DNA of 64,000 bases, from NCBI RefSeq assembly GCF_000478275.1, contig NZ_ASJB01000083.1, forward strand, positions 248,001 to 312,000. The letters run 5' to 3'. The number at the start of each line of letters is the position of its first letter. Position 1 is the first letter of the stretch. Both the position numbers and the translations under genes were made by a program. Source of the DNA: Amycolatopsis orientalis DSM 40040 = KCTC 9412 (lineage in GTDB: Bacteria > Actinomycetota > Actinomycetes > Mycobacteriales > Pseudonocardiaceae). The notes under the pieces are model-generated. The model was given only the letters and a program-made list of their open reading frames with translations, did not search any database and had not been told where the DNA came from. Below, one piece after another: positions 16,091-24,181 of the stretch.

Positions 16091-16471
16091 TCACGTCCCG
16101 GTCTCGCGGCCCCGCTGCATCACCAGGCCTTCGCCGGGCACCGTACACCGGGCGGCCCGCCCGCGCGGCGGTCCCAGCAGCCGCGACAGGGACTCCGGCG
16201 GTACGCCGAGGATGTCCTCGAGATTCTTGAGCACCAGCAACGACTCCGGCCGTTCGGGACGGCAGCGCCCGGACTGCCAATGGCTCAGTGTCGCGAGGCT
16301 GATCGAGCACCCCCGCCCGCGCAGCCGGTACCGGATCCGGTCGAGACCGAGACCCCTCGCCCTGATCGCCGCCCTGAGGGCGTCCGCGAACGGCCCGCTC
16401 TCCAGCAGCCGTCTGAGTTCACGCCCTTCCGCCACCCCCCGGTCGATGGTGTGTGTCCGCTGACCGGTCAT
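16091..16471 (-). CDS. Small XRE-like helix-turn-helix protein
   Basis: A 126-residue protein. The N-terminal half holds a helical region (GRELRRLLESGPFADALRAA); the centre has an XRE-type segment SLATLSHWQSGRCRPERPES followed by LLVLKNLEDILGVPPESL. This layout resembles actinobacterial XRE-type proteins that normally carry a longer C-terminal part; this one ends about 20 residues after the HTH. ATG 16471 has AAGGCGAG upstream. It precedes the truncated dehydrogenase gene by 10 bp. The role is unknown, probably transcriptional control. Confidence 0.65.
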   Translation of the reverse strand: MTGQRTHTIDRGVAEGRELRRLLESGPFADALRAAIRARGLGLDRIRYRLRGRGCSISLATLSHWQSGRCRPERPESLLVLKNLEDILGVPPESLSRLLGPPRGRAARCTVPGEGLVMQRGRETGT

Positions 16472-16640
16472 CGTCTCGCCTTCGTACGCTCGCTAGCCAC
16501 CCGGAATAGCGCAGCCTAGGCGCGCGATCACATGATCGGAAGGGTCTTGGATCACCTATCCGCCCGGCATGCGGGTGACATGCCGGGACCGAATTATGCA
16601 GGGACGTAGGGAAAATTCCCACCGCGCGAGCCGTCCGAAA

Positions 16641-16659
16641 TGTGTCCACAGTGGACACA
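16641..16659. repeat. Extended TCCACWGTGGA palindrome, intergenic
   Basis: TGTGTCCACAGTGGACACA is symmetric except for its central A. It contains TCCACAGTGGA (16645-16655), the 11-base palindrome found nine times in this window, and is the only one of the nine outside a gene. It lies just past the mntR stop and about 170 bp upstream of the HTH gene. The rest of the gap 16472-16668 shows nothing else clear. Confidence 0.6.
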
Positions 16660-16668
16660 TGACCCGGT

Positions 16669-17352
16669 TCAGCGAAGCTCGACCGACAGCGCCTGCGCGA
16701 TCTCCTTGCCGATGGCGTGCGTCGCCGCGTCCGGCGGCGAACCGACCTTGACCACCATCGGACCGCCGAACGGCTGGCGCTCGACGACCTCGATCCGCTC
16801 GCCGAGGCCGATGGCGTGCTCGGTGAGGTAGCGCAGGAGTTCCGGATCGGTGTCCCAGACGCGGACGATCTCGCCGACCGCGCCGGGCGGGAGGTCGTCG
16901 AGGATGCGCATCGGCAGCTCCTCGACGCTGCCGTCGGGGGCGGGGATGGGGTCGCCGTGCGGGTCGCGCACCGGGTTGCCGAGCTTCGCCGCGATCCGCT
17001 CGACGAGCCTGTCCGACACCGCGTGCTCGAGCGCGTCGGCCTCGGCGTGCACCTCGTCCCAGGTGTAGCCGAGTTCGGACACCAGGTAGGTCTCGATCAG
17101 CCGGTGGCGGCGGAGCACCGAGCGGGCGAGCTGCCTGCCCTCGGTGGTGAGCTCGATCCCGCGGTACGGGACGTGCGCGACCAGCCCCAGCTGGGACAGC
17201 TTGGTGACCATGCCGGAGGCCGACGACGGGCTGACCTCCAGCCGCCCGGCCAGCGACGTGTTGGTGACGGCCTCACCGCGTTCCACCAGCCCGTAGATCA
17301 CCCGGACGTAGTCCTCAACGGACGACGACCTGCGGCTTGCCCCTTCACCCAT
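16669..17352 (-). CDS. mntR: DtxR-family metal regulator, MntR-type
   Basis: A 227-residue DtxR/IdeR/MntR repressor: winged helix at about 9-75 (SVEDYVRVIYGLVERGE, SPSSASGMVTKLSQLGL), dimerisation and metal-binding domain with HRLIETYLV and VHAEADALEHAVSDRLVERI (about 100-120), and a C-terminal SH3-like domain with LGERIEVVERQPFGGP. IdeR has a cysteine in the motif HAEACxWEH; here the residue is Asp, which favours a manganese-type (MntR) over an iron-type regulator. It would control metal uptake or storage genes elsewhere, since no such genes are adjacent. ATG 17352 is the only good start. Confidence 0.85.
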   Translation of the reverse strand: MGEGASRRSSSVEDYVRVIYGLVERGEAVTNTSLAGRLEVSPSSASGMVTKLSQLGLVAHVPYRGIELTTEGRQLARSVLRRHRLIETYLVSELGYTWDEVHAEADALEHAVSDRLVERIAAKLGNPVRDPHGDPIPAPDGSVEELPMRILDDLPPGAVGEIVRVWDTDPELLRYLTEHAIGLGERIEVVERQPFGGPMVVKVGSPPDAATHAIGKEIAQALSVELR

Positions 17353-17387
17353 ACCCTGGAGTTTACGGCTTGCCGCTCCTCAGCGGC

Positions 17388-17837
17388 TCACCCCGCGTGC
17401 GGCCGCCAGCGGTACCGGATCCAGCCGGGGACGGGCTCGGCGCCGAGCTGGGCGTAGAACGCCTCGCCCTTCTCGTTGCCCTCCTGCATGTCCCATTCGA
17501 CCCGGCCCGGCGTGCGGGCGCTCAGCTCGTTCAGCAGCTCACCCCCGAGGCCGAAGCGGCGATGCTCCGGACGGACGAAGAGGTCGTCGAGCCAGATCCC
17601 CGGCCTGGCCTCCCAGGTCGAGAAGTTCCAGCTGCAGAAGGCGAAGCCCGCGACCGTGCCCGGCTCGTCCGGCGGGGTGGCGAGCAGCACCCATGCCTTC
17701 GGATCGGGCCCGAAGAGGAACCCGGCCATCTCCTGGCGGTCGAGTTTCAGATCGTGTTTGTCCTCGTAGACGGCGTGCTCCTCGATGAGCGCGCAGATCT
17801 CTTCGATGTCGTCGGCGACCGCGTCCCGTACCGGCAT
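17388..17837 (-). CDS. GNAT acetyltransferase (diamine acetyltransferase-like)
   Basis: A 149-residue GNAT protein. The acetyl-CoA loop is visible as RPEHRRFGLGGELLNEL near residues 89-105, after IWLDDLFV; the late EKGEAFYAQLGAEPV matches the final helix and strand. The N-terminus (RDAVADDIEEICALIEEHAVYE) and the FCSWNFSTWEARPGIWLDDL segment resemble spermidine/diamine N1-acetyltransferases. It lies 35 bp from mntR and six bases after the amidohydrolase gene, all on the minus strand, so co-transcription with the amidohydrolase is likely. The substrate is unknown, probably an amine. Confidence 0.85.
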   Translation of the reverse strand: MPVRDAVADDIEEICALIEEHAVYEDKHDLKLDRQEMAGFLFGPDPKAWVLLATPPDEPGTVAGFAFCSWNFSTWEARPGIWLDDLFVRPEHRRFGLGGELLNELSARTPGRVEWDMQEGNEKGEAFYAQLGAEPVPGWIRYRWRPHAG

Positions 17838-17843
17838 CCCGTT

Positions 17844-19433
17844 TCAGCTCCGTTCGTAGACGATGTCGCCGCCGACGGCGGTGGCGACGACGTGGATCGA
17901 ATCCAAAGTGGACTCGTCGGTCGGATCGGCCGAGAGGACCGCGAAGTCCGCGAGCTTGCCGGGCTCCAGCGTGCCCAGATCCTTCTCGGCGAAAGCGGCG
18001 TACGCGGATCCGTAGGTGTACGCGCGCAAGGCTTCGGCGGGAGTGAGCCGCTCATCGGGACCCAGCACGACCCCGGACGCGGTCTTCCGCCGCACCATGT
18101 CGGCCAGCGCCAGCAGCGGCGCGCCCTCGACGACCGGGCGGTCCGAGCTGGCGGGGAGCACGCATCCCGCGTCGAGCAGGCTCTTGAGCCGGTAGCACCA
18201 CGGCTCGCGCCCGGGACCGAGCGCGGCCCGCATCCCGTCGCCGATCTCGTTGACGAACCGGCCCTGCGGTGAGGCGATCAACCCCAGCGAGGCCAGCCGC
18301 TTCAGCTCCTCGGGCCGCAGCACCGCGCAATGCTCGATGCGGTGCCGGTGATCGGGCCGCGGATGCGCCTTCAGCGCGGCTTCGTAGGCGTCGAGAACGA
18401 CCGTGATCGCACGGTCGCCGATGGCGTGCGTCGCGATCTGCCAGCCCGCCCGGTGCGCGGCGGCGATCGTCCGCGCGATCTCGTCCTCGGGCACCTGGAA
18501 GTAGCCGACGTTGTCCGGTTCCCCGGCGAACGGCTCGTGCATCGCGCAGGTCCGGCCGATCAGCGAACCGTCGGCGAACAGCTTCATCGCGCCGATCCGC
18601 AGCCATTCGTCGCCGAACCCGGTCCGCATCCCCAGGTCCAGCCCGAAGCCCGCTCCGGCGTCCAGGTCGTGGAGCACACTCGCCGCGACCATCACCGTGC
18701 TCCGCACCCGCAGGACGCCCCGATCGCGCGCCAGCTGGTACGCGGCGAGTTCGGCCGGGGTCTCCCCCACGAGACCCCCGCCGATCCCGGCCTCCTGGAC
18801 ACTCGTGATCCCCTCGGCGAGGTAGCGCTCACTCGCCCTGTCCAGCCCGCGGACGACCCGCTCGACCGGCGTCGGGTAGGTCAGCGGCCGCAGCATGAGC
18901 TGGGCCTGTTCCCGCAGCAGCCCGGTCGGCGACCCGTCCTCGTCGCGGACGACGTCACCGCCCACCGGCACGTTCGCCAGGTCCAGCCGCTCCAGCACCG
19001 CCGAGTTGACCACGGTCATATGCCCTGACGTGTGCTTCAGCCGCACCAAGAGGCCCGGGGCGGCGCGATCGAGGCCGTACCTCGTCGGATGCCCGCCTTC
19101 GAGCTTGTTCTGGTCGTAGCCGCTGCCGATGATCCAGGAGCCCGGCGGCAGCCCGGCCGCCCGCCGCGCGACGGCCTCGTACACCTCGTCCACGCTGCGG
19201 CAATCCGAAAGCGGGACGTCGTCGAGGGACATGCCGAACCAGGCCATGTGGTTGTGCGCGTCGTGGAAACCGGGCACCACCACGGAGCCGCCGAGGTCCA
19301 CCCGCCGCTTCGCGGAAAGCGCGGCCGCGTCCTCGCCGAGGGCGACGATGCGCCCGTTCAGGGTGGCAAGCGCCGCGGATTCCTCCGTTCCGGTGAGGAA
19401 TCGCGCGTTCTCGTAGACCGTGTCGACCCGCAT
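17844..19433 (-). CDS. YtcJ-like metal-dependent amidohydrolase
   Basis: A 529-residue amidohydrolase of the YtcJ group (N-substituted formamide deformylase-like). The composite beta domain at both ends frames a TIM barrel: the metal site PGFHDAHNHMAWFG near residues 54-67, LFADGSLIGRTC near 291-302, a later histidine in THAIGDRAI, HRIEHCAVL and the late ASSDRPVV. These enzymes hydrolyse amides or formamides with bound metal. The start is ATG 19433 (MRVDTVYENARFLTG). Its upstream region is shared with the divergent enoyl-CoA hydratase and contains the 14-bp palindrome CGATCGATCGATCG. It is followed after six bases by the GNAT gene. Confidence 0.87.
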   Translation of the reverse strand: MRVDTVYENARFLTGTEESAALATLNGRIVALGEDAAALSAKRRVDLGGSVVVPGFHDAHNHMAWFGMSLDDVPLSDCRSVDEVYEAVARRAAGLPPGSWIIGSGYDQNKLEGGHPTRYGLDRAAPGLLVRLKHTSGHMTVVNSAVLERLDLANVPVGGDVVRDEDGSPTGLLREQAQLMLRPLTYPTPVERVVRGLDRASERYLAEGITSVQEAGIGGGLVGETPAELAAYQLARDRGVLRVRSTVMVAASVLHDLDAGAGFGLDLGMRTGFGDEWLRIGAMKLFADGSLIGRTCAMHEPFAGEPDNVGYFQVPEDEIARTIAAAHRAGWQIATHAIGDRAITVVLDAYEAALKAHPRPDHRHRIEHCAVLRPEELKRLASLGLIASPQGRFVNEIGDGMRAALGPGREPWCYRLKSLLDAGCVLPASSDRPVVEGAPLLALADMVRRKTASGVVLGPDERLTPAEALRAYTYGSAYAAFAEKDLGTLEPGKLADFAVLSADPTDESTLDSIHVVATAVGGDIVYERS

Positions 19434-19447
19434 GGTTTCGACCCTAT

Positions 19448-19461
19448 CGATCGATCGATCG
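19448..19461. promoter_or_regulatory. CGATCGATCGATCG palindrome in a divergent promoter
   Basis: A 14-bp palindrome of repeated GATC in the 48-bp gap between the amidohydrolase and enoyl-CoA hydratase genes. Its position suits an operator acting on both promoters, and the TetR protein at the end of the hydratase-ligase operon is a possible partner. The motif is simple, so this is weak evidence. Confidence 0.35.
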
Positions 19462-19481
19462 TCTCGTCTAGGCTCGGCGAC

Positions 19482-20225
19482 ATGAGCACCGTGGACTACG
19501 CACTCGACGACGGAATCGCTGTGATCTGGCTGAATCGCCCCGAACGGCTCAACGCGGTGGTCGCCGAACTGGTCGACGACCTGCTGGAGGCCCTCGACGC
19601 GGCCGCCCGCTCCGACGCGCGCGCCGTCGTGCTGGCCGGCCGGGGGCGCGCTTTCTGCGCCGGGCACGACCTGAAAGAGCCCACCCCCGAGGGTGATTCA
19701 CGCCCGCGACTCGACCGGCTACAGGACGTGACACGCCGCCTTCGCGGGCTCCGCCAGCCTGTCATCGCCGCGGTCCACGGCTACGCGATCGGCGCGGGCG
19801 CCGAGTTCGCGATGGGCTGCGACCTGATCCTCGCCGCCGAAGACGCGGTGTTCGCCTTCCCCGAGGTCTCGCTGGGGCTGAGCGTCACGGGCGCCGCGTC
19901 GCGGCTGCTGCCGTTGCTGGTCGGACCGCTGAAGGCCAAGGAACTCCTGCTGCTGGGCGAACGGGTTAGCGGCACCCGGGCGCACGAACTCGGCCTGGTC
20001 AACGCCGCCGTGCCTGTCGACGACCTGATGGACACCGCACTCGACTGGGCGGCCAGGATCGCCGCGCATCCGGCCGCCGCGGCCACGATGGCCAAACGCG
20101 CCCTCGATTCCGGCATCGACAGCTCGCTCGACGCCGCCCTCGAACTCGAAGTCAGCCACGCGCTGATCACCGAGCACTCCGCCGAGGTCGCCGCCTCGGC
20201 CGAAGCGTTCCGGAGCCGGACATGA
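19482..20225 (+). CDS. Enoyl-CoA hydratase/isomerase
   Basis: A 247-residue crotonase-fold protein. The oxyanion-hole region reads GRAFCAGHDLKE (residues 55-66) and GYAIGAGAEFAMGCDLILAA (near 97-116), followed by FAFPEVSLGLSVTGAASRLL. The usual catalytic glutamates lie in the GAGAEFAMG and FPEVSLG stretches. It would hydrate or isomerise an enoyl-CoA in acid breakdown. Its ATG is 48 bp from the divergent amidohydrolase, and its stop overlaps the acyl-CoA ligase start (ATGA), forming the operon hydratase-ligase-TetR. Confidence 0.9.
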   Translation: MSTVDYALDDGIAVIWLNRPERLNAVVAELVDDLLEALDAAARSDARAVVLAGRGRAFCAGHDLKEPTPEGDSRPRLDRLQDVTRRLRGLRQPVIAAVHGYAIGAGAEFAMGCDLILAAEDAVFAFPEVSLGLSVTGAASRLLPLLVGPLKAKELLLLGERVSGTRAHELGLVNAAVPVDDLMDTALDWAARIAAHPAAAATMAKRALDSGIDSSLDAALELEVSHALITEHSAEVAASAEAFRSRT

Positions 20226-21769
20226 CCTCTCTCGCCGGGATCGAGACCCTCGTGGGACTGACCACGAGGGCTGCCGCGCTCTGGCCGGACAAGACGGCGT
20301 GGATCCTCGACTCCACCGGGGAGAGCTTCACCTTCGCCGACGTCGACGCGCGCAGCACGGAGTTCGCCCGCGCGCTGCTCGACCTCGGCGTGGAACCGGG
20401 TGACCGGGTCGCGGTGATGCTGCGCAACCAGCCCGAATTCCCGTTGCTGTGGCTGGCCTTGGCCAAGATCGACGGGGTGCTCGTCCCGGTCAACACCGGG
20501 TACCGCGAGTTCGACGGCGCCCACGTGCTGCGGCATTCCGGTGCCAGGTTCGCCGTCGCCGCGGAGGAGTTCCTGGAGCTGCTGACCAAGATCGCGCCGG
20601 AGACCTCGCTGGAACGCGTGCTCACGCCCGCCGAACTCGTCGCGCCTCCAGGCGGCGCCCCGGTCTTCGCGAGCGAAGGCGAGCGTCCGGTCAACATCCA
20701 GTACACCTCGGGCACCACGGGCGCGCCCAAGGGCTGCGTACTGCCGAACCGGTACTGGACGACACTGGCGATCAGCCTGGCCACGGACTTCCCGTCGGTC
20801 GGCGCGGACGACGTCATCCTGACCGCGCAACCGTTCCACTACATCGATCCACAGTGGAACGTCGCGCTGGGGCTCGCGGGCGGCGCGACCCTGGTGGTGC
20901 TCGACCGCTTCCACCCGTCCACCTTCTGGGAGAAGGTCCGCGAACACGGCGTCACCTGGTTCTACTGCCTCGGCCTGATGCCCACCCTTCTGCTGCGCCA
21001 GCCGGAAAGCGAGCTGGACAAGGCGCACCAGGTCCGCGCGATCTGCGCGTCGGCCATCCCGCGCGACCTGCACGCCACCCTCGAAGCACGCTGGGGCGCG
21101 CCGTGGTTCGAGGCCTTCGGGATGACCGAGACCGGCGGTGACATCCGGATGTACCCGGCGGATCACGAGGAGACGGTCGGGACCGGCTGCCTCGGCAGGC
21201 CGGCGCCCACCCGCGAGGTGATGATCGCCGACGCGGAGGGGAAACCGCTGCCACGCGGCGAAACCGGCGAGCTGCTGATCCGCGGGGTCGGGCTGATGCA
21301 CGGCTACCACGACGACGCCGAAGCGACCGCGCGCGCGTTCTCCGGCGGCTGGTTCCACACCGGCGACCTGGCCACAATGGACGACGAAGGCCGCGTGTAC
21401 TACGTGGGGCGCACCAAGGACATGATCCGCCGCAGCGGCGAGAACATCTCCGCCGACGAGGTCGAACGGGCCCTGCAGCTGCATCCGGCGGTCAAGCTCG
21501 CCGCCGTCGTCGCGGTGCCGGACGACCTCCGCGGCGAGGAGGTCAAGGCGTACATCGTCCTCGACGAAAACGAGGGGCACCGGTGCGAACCGGCCGAGCT
21601 GGCGGAGTTCTGCCTGACGAAACTGGCCTACTTCAAGGTTCCCCGGTTCTGGGCGTTCCCGGCGGAGCTGCCGATGACACCGTCGGAACGCGTCGCCAAG
21701 GGCGAGCTGAAGAAGGTCACGGACCCGCGAGCCGGGTCGTGGGACAGGACGACCGGGTCATGGCTGTGA
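20222..21769 (+). CDS. AMP-forming acyl-CoA synthetase (CaiC-like)
   Basis: A 515-residue ANL-superfamily ligase. The ATP-binding loop is YTSGTTGAPKG near residues 161-171, with FGMTETGG (about 299-306), GWFHTGDLATMDDEGRVYYVGR (about 376-397) and the C-terminal lysine context SERVAKGELKK. Overall character resembles crotonobetaine/carnitine-CoA and related small acid ligases. It activates a carboxylic acid to its CoA thioester for the hydratase encoded just upstream. It overlaps both neighbours (4 bp with the hydratase, 10 bp with TetR). One TCCACAGTGGA site is at 20848-20858 within codons for DPQWN. Confidence 0.9.
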   Translation: MTSLAGIETLVGLTTRAAALWPDKTAWILDSTGESFTFADVDARSTEFARALLDLGVEPGDRVAVMLRNQPEFPLLWLALAKIDGVLVPVNTGYREFDGAHVLRHSGARFAVAAEEFLELLTKIAPETSLERVLTPAELVAPPGGAPVFASEGERPVNIQYTSGTTGAPKGCVLPNRYWTTLAISLATDFPSVGADDVILTAQPFHYIDPQWNVALGLAGGATLVVLDRFHPSTFWEKVREHGVTWFYCLGLMPTLLLRQPESELDKAHQVRAICASAIPRDLHATLEARWGAPWFEAFGMTETGGDIRMYPADHEETVGTGCLGRPAPTREVMIADAEGKPLPRGETGELLIRGVGLMHGYHDDAEATARAFSGGWFHTGDLATMDDEGRVYYVGRTKDMIRRSGENISADEVERALQLHPAVKLAAVVAVPDDLRGEEVKAYIVLDENEGHRCEPAELAEFCLTKLAYFKVPRFWAFPAELPMTPSERVAKGELKKVTDPRAGSWDRTTGSWL

Positions 21770-22401
21770 ACACCCGGGAGAGAGTCCGGCAGGCGGCGGT
21801 GAAACTGTTCGCCACCAAGGGTTTCCACGGCACCGGCATCCGGGACCTCGCCCAGGAGGCGGAACTGTCGTCCGCCAGCCTGTACCACTACATGGGCACC
21901 AAAGAGGACCTGCTGGTGGCCATCATGAACGAGTCACTGCGGCGGCTGCTCGACGCGGCCGAGCAGGCCACCGCCGGGCTGGCCGATCCCGTGTCGCGGC
22001 TCGGATCCCTGGTGGCACTGCACGTCCTCGCGCACGCCATCCAGCCGGATGACACCCGCGTGGTGGACAACGAGGTCCACGCGCTCACCCCCGCGGCCAG
22101 GGCCGAGGTGGTGGCGCTGCGCGACGCCTACGAACGGCTGTGGGCGGACGCCATCGAGGACGGTGTCGCGGCGGGCGTCTTCCACACCGACCAGCCTTCG
22201 GTCACCCGGCTCGCGCTGGTGGAGATGTGCAGCGGGGTCGCGCGCTGGTACTCGCCGCGCGGGCCGCTCGGCCTCGACCAACTGGCCTCGCACTACGCGG
22301 AACTGGCGTTGCGGGCGCTCGGCTGCGCCGGTCCGCTGGGGTCCGCTCACCTGCAAAACTGCCGTGAAGTGGTCTCAGGAGTGTGGCGAGTGCCCGTTTA
22401 G
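21760..22401 (+). CDS. TetR-family repressor of the hydratase-ligase operon
   Basis: A 213-residue TetR regulator. The HTH spans about residues 5-50 (TRERVRQAAVKLFATKGFHG, then LAQEAELSSASLYHYMGTKE); the C-terminal domain contains VVDNEVHALTPAARAEVVALRDAYERLW, seen in KstR2-like TetR proteins acting on acyl-CoA catabolism. The ATG at 21760 lies inside the end of the ligase gene. As the last gene of the operon it probably regulates that operon and perhaps the acyl-CoA dehydrogenase at 22886-24055, whose promoter has a TAAGC...GCTTA operator. Confidence 0.85.
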   Translation: MAVNTRERVRQAAVKLFATKGFHGTGIRDLAQEAELSSASLYHYMGTKEDLLVAIMNESLRRLLDAAEQATAGLADPVSRLGSLVALHVLAHAIQPDDTRVVDNEVHALTPAARAEVVALRDAYERLWADAIEDGVAAGVFHTDQPSVTRLALVEMCSGVARWYSPRGPLGLDQLASHYAELALRALGCAGPLGSAHLQNCREVVSGVWRVPV

Positions 22402-22459
22402 CGGCGACTTTAGGTCCGTACGCCTTGCTCAGACGGCTTGTCTGGGGGACGCTCGAAGG

Positions 22460-22801
22460 GTGACTGAGCAAACGATCCAACTCGAACTGGACGACTCGGG
22501 TCTCTCGCCGGCGTTGCCGGTGCCTTCGAACCCCCGTGATCAGGTGCAGGACGTTCCCTACCGCCCGGTGGGCTTCCGCGACGACGACCTGCCCACGGCG
22601 CTCGAACGGTGCGCGACATGGCTACGTCAGGCTCAGGAGTGGCTCGGGGAACCGGTCGATGTGCTGGCCGTCCATCTCGACTATGACGACCGCAAGGGTT
22701 CGCCGTATTACGACGTGAAACTTCTCTGCAATGAGGAGGACCTGGCCGGGGTCCCGATCGCGATGCGGAGCCAGAAGGACGACGACGAGGACGAGAGCTA
22801 G
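22460..22801 (+). CDS. Small acidic protein of unknown function
   Basis: A 113-residue protein, starting at GTG 22460 with GGGGGA about 10 bases upstream. It begins VTEQTIQLELDDSGL, has a central DDDLPTALERCATWLRQAQEWLG helix and DVLAVHLDYDD, and ends in the acidic KDDDEDES. It has no membrane segment, cysteine pair or catalytic motif that I can recognise. The coding pattern (third-position G/C) supports a real gene. It stands alone, between the TetR gene and a perfect palindrome that separates it from the convergent acyl-CoA dehydrogenase. Confidence 0.65.
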   Translation: MTEQTIQLELDDSGLSPALPVPSNPRDQVQDVPYRPVGFRDDDLPTALERCATWLRQAQEWLGEPVDVLAVHLDYDDRKGSPYYDVKLLCNEEDLAGVPIAMRSQKDDDEDES

Positions 22802-22811
22802 AGAGACCGAC

Positions 22812-22864
22812 GCTATGAAAGGTCCTTTCCTTGCAAATTTTGCAAGGAAAGGACCTTTCATGGC
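22812..22864. terminator. Long palindrome, copy 1 of an exact pair
   Basis: The arms ATGAAAGGTCCTTTCCTTGC plus AAA (22815-22837) and their exact complement (22839-22861) flank a single T. Three more bases on each side also pair, apart from one T-G position. A second copy with perfect 26-bp arms is at 47981-48033. It lies between convergent genes and is the likely two-way terminator. Confidence 0.8.
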
Positions 22865-22885
22865 ATCCGGGCGGCTCAGGGAGGC

Positions 22886-24055
22886 TCAACCCAAGGTGCC
22901 GCCGACCTTGACGTGCCCCTTCAGCAGGTTGCGGGCGATGGTCCGGCGCTGGATCTCGTCGGTGCCCTCGTAGATCCGCAGCAGCCGCAGTTCGCGATAC
23001 CACCGCTCGACCGGCAGTTCCCGTGTGTAGCCCATTCCGCCGTGGATCTGCAGGACGCGGTCGACGATCTCGTTCGCCTTCACCCCACCGTAGAGCTTCG
23101 CCATCGACTGCGCGTGCCGCGAGTCCAGCTTCTGGTCGACCTGCCAGGCGGCGTGCAGCACCAGCCAGCGCAGCGCCTCCAGCTCGGTGCCGGAATCCGC
23201 GATCATCCACTGGATGGCCTGGCGCTCGGCGATCTTCTGCCCGAACGTCTCCCGGGTGTTGGCGTGCTCGATGGCCATCGAGATCAGCCGCTCGCAGGAG
23301 CCGATCGCGCGGGCGGGCAGCAGGTAGCGGCCGGCGCCGATCCACTGCATGGCCAGGTCGAAACCGTGGCCGAGTTCGCCGAGGATCTGCGTCTCGGGCA
23401 CGCGGACGTCCTCGAAGACCAGCGACGCCGGACCCCATTCGCCCATGGTGTCGATGTACTCGGACTTCCAGCCCGCGTCGCGGTCGACCAGGAAGCAGGT
23501 GACGCCGCCGTTCGCGCCCTTCTCCGGGTCGGTGATCGCGAAGACCATCACGAAGTCGGCCTCGTTACCGCCGGTGATGAAGGTCTTCTCGCCGTTGATC
23601 ACCCAATCGGTGCCGTCCTTGCGGGCCGACGTCCGGATGGCCTTGGCGTCCGAGCCCGCGCCGGGTTCGGTGATCGCGAAGCACGACTTGCGTTCGCCCG
23701 AGATCGTCGGGAGCAGGTAGCGCTCCTTCTGCTCGTCGTTGGCGTAGTAGAGGATGTTGTCCGCGTTGCCGCCGAAGCGGAACGGCACGAAGGTGCGGCC
23801 GAGTTCGGCCTCCAGCAGCGCTGTCATCACCGCGGACAGGCCCATGCCGCCGTACTCCTCTGGCGTCTGCACGCCCCAGAACCCGGACTCCTTGGCCTTC
23901 AGCTGCAGCTCGCGCAGTTCGTCGGAGGTGAGCCCTGGCTCACCGGCGCGTTCGCGGCGGAGCACCTCCTGCTCACGCGGCATCAGCTCACGCTGGACGA
24001 ACGTGCGGACCCAGTCGCGCACTTCGCGTTCCTCGACGCTGAGAGAGAAATCCAT
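22886..24055 (-). CDS. Acyl-CoA dehydrogenase
   Basis: A 389-residue acyl-CoA dehydrogenase. Motifs include GFWGVQTPEEYGGMGLS near residues 57-73, CFAITEPGAGSDAKAI near 123-138, WVINGEKTFITGGN near 148-161, the glycine-rich QIHGGMGYTRELPVERWYRE and the ending RIYEGTDEIQRRTIARNLL. It would oxidise an acyl-CoA, passing electrons to ETF. The start ATG 24055 has GAGGAGGAG upstream; the ORF extends further but without support. A palindromic TAAGC...GCTTA operator lies 28 bp upstream, suggesting TetR control. Confidence 0.9.
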   Translation of the reverse strand: MDFSLSVEEREVRDWVRTFVQRELMPREQEVLRRERAGEPGLTSDELRELQLKAKESGFWGVQTPEEYGGMGLSAVMTALLEAELGRTFVPFRFGGNADNILYYANDEQKERYLLPTISGERKSCFAITEPGAGSDAKAIRTSARKDGTDWVINGEKTFITGGNEADFVMVFAITDPEKGANGGVTCFLVDRDAGWKSEYIDTMGEWGPASLVFEDVRVPETQILGELGHGFDLAMQWIGAGRYLLPARAIGSCERLISMAIEHANTRETFGQKIAERQAIQWMIADSGTELEALRWLVLHAAWQVDQKLDSRHAQSMAKLYGGVKANEIVDRVLQIHGGMGYTRELPVERWYRELRLLRIYEGTDEIQRRTIARNLLKGHVKVGGTLG

Positions 24056-24082
24056 GGTCGGCCCGCTCCTCCTCGACATTAC

Positions 24083-24096
24083 TAAGCGCTTGCTTA
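24083..24096. promoter_or_regulatory. TetR-type operator TAAGC-N4-GCTTA
   Basis: TAAGCGCTTGCTTA: 5-bp arms TAAGC and GCTTA around GCTT, within CTAAGCGCTTGCTTAG, just upstream of the acyl-CoA dehydrogenase gene. Sites of the form TAAGCAAGCGCTTA are common in front of fatty-acid genes in actinobacteria and are usually bound by TetR repressors. The TetR encoded at 21760-22401 is a candidate. Confidence 0.55.
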
Positions 24097-24181
24097 GGCC
24101 AAGGGTACCGCTTCGGTTGTCGAACACCGAGAACCTGTCATAAGTTTTCGCAACCTGTTCTCATCTCGTCGAAGGGCACCC

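Noticed and set aside
16641..16659. Operator of MntR
   Set aside because: It lies downstream, not upstream, of mntR and its core is the iterated TCCACWGTGGA word, unlike known DtxR/MntR boxes.
19781..21580. 599-residue minus-strand frame
   Set aside because: Antisense to the hydratase and ligase genes, whose motifs are clear; no start signal and no domain.
22815..22861. Mini-gene reading MKGPFLANFARKGPF in the palindrome, also at 47984
   Set aside because: The reading follows from palindrome symmetry; there is no ribosome site and the sequence is explained by pairing.
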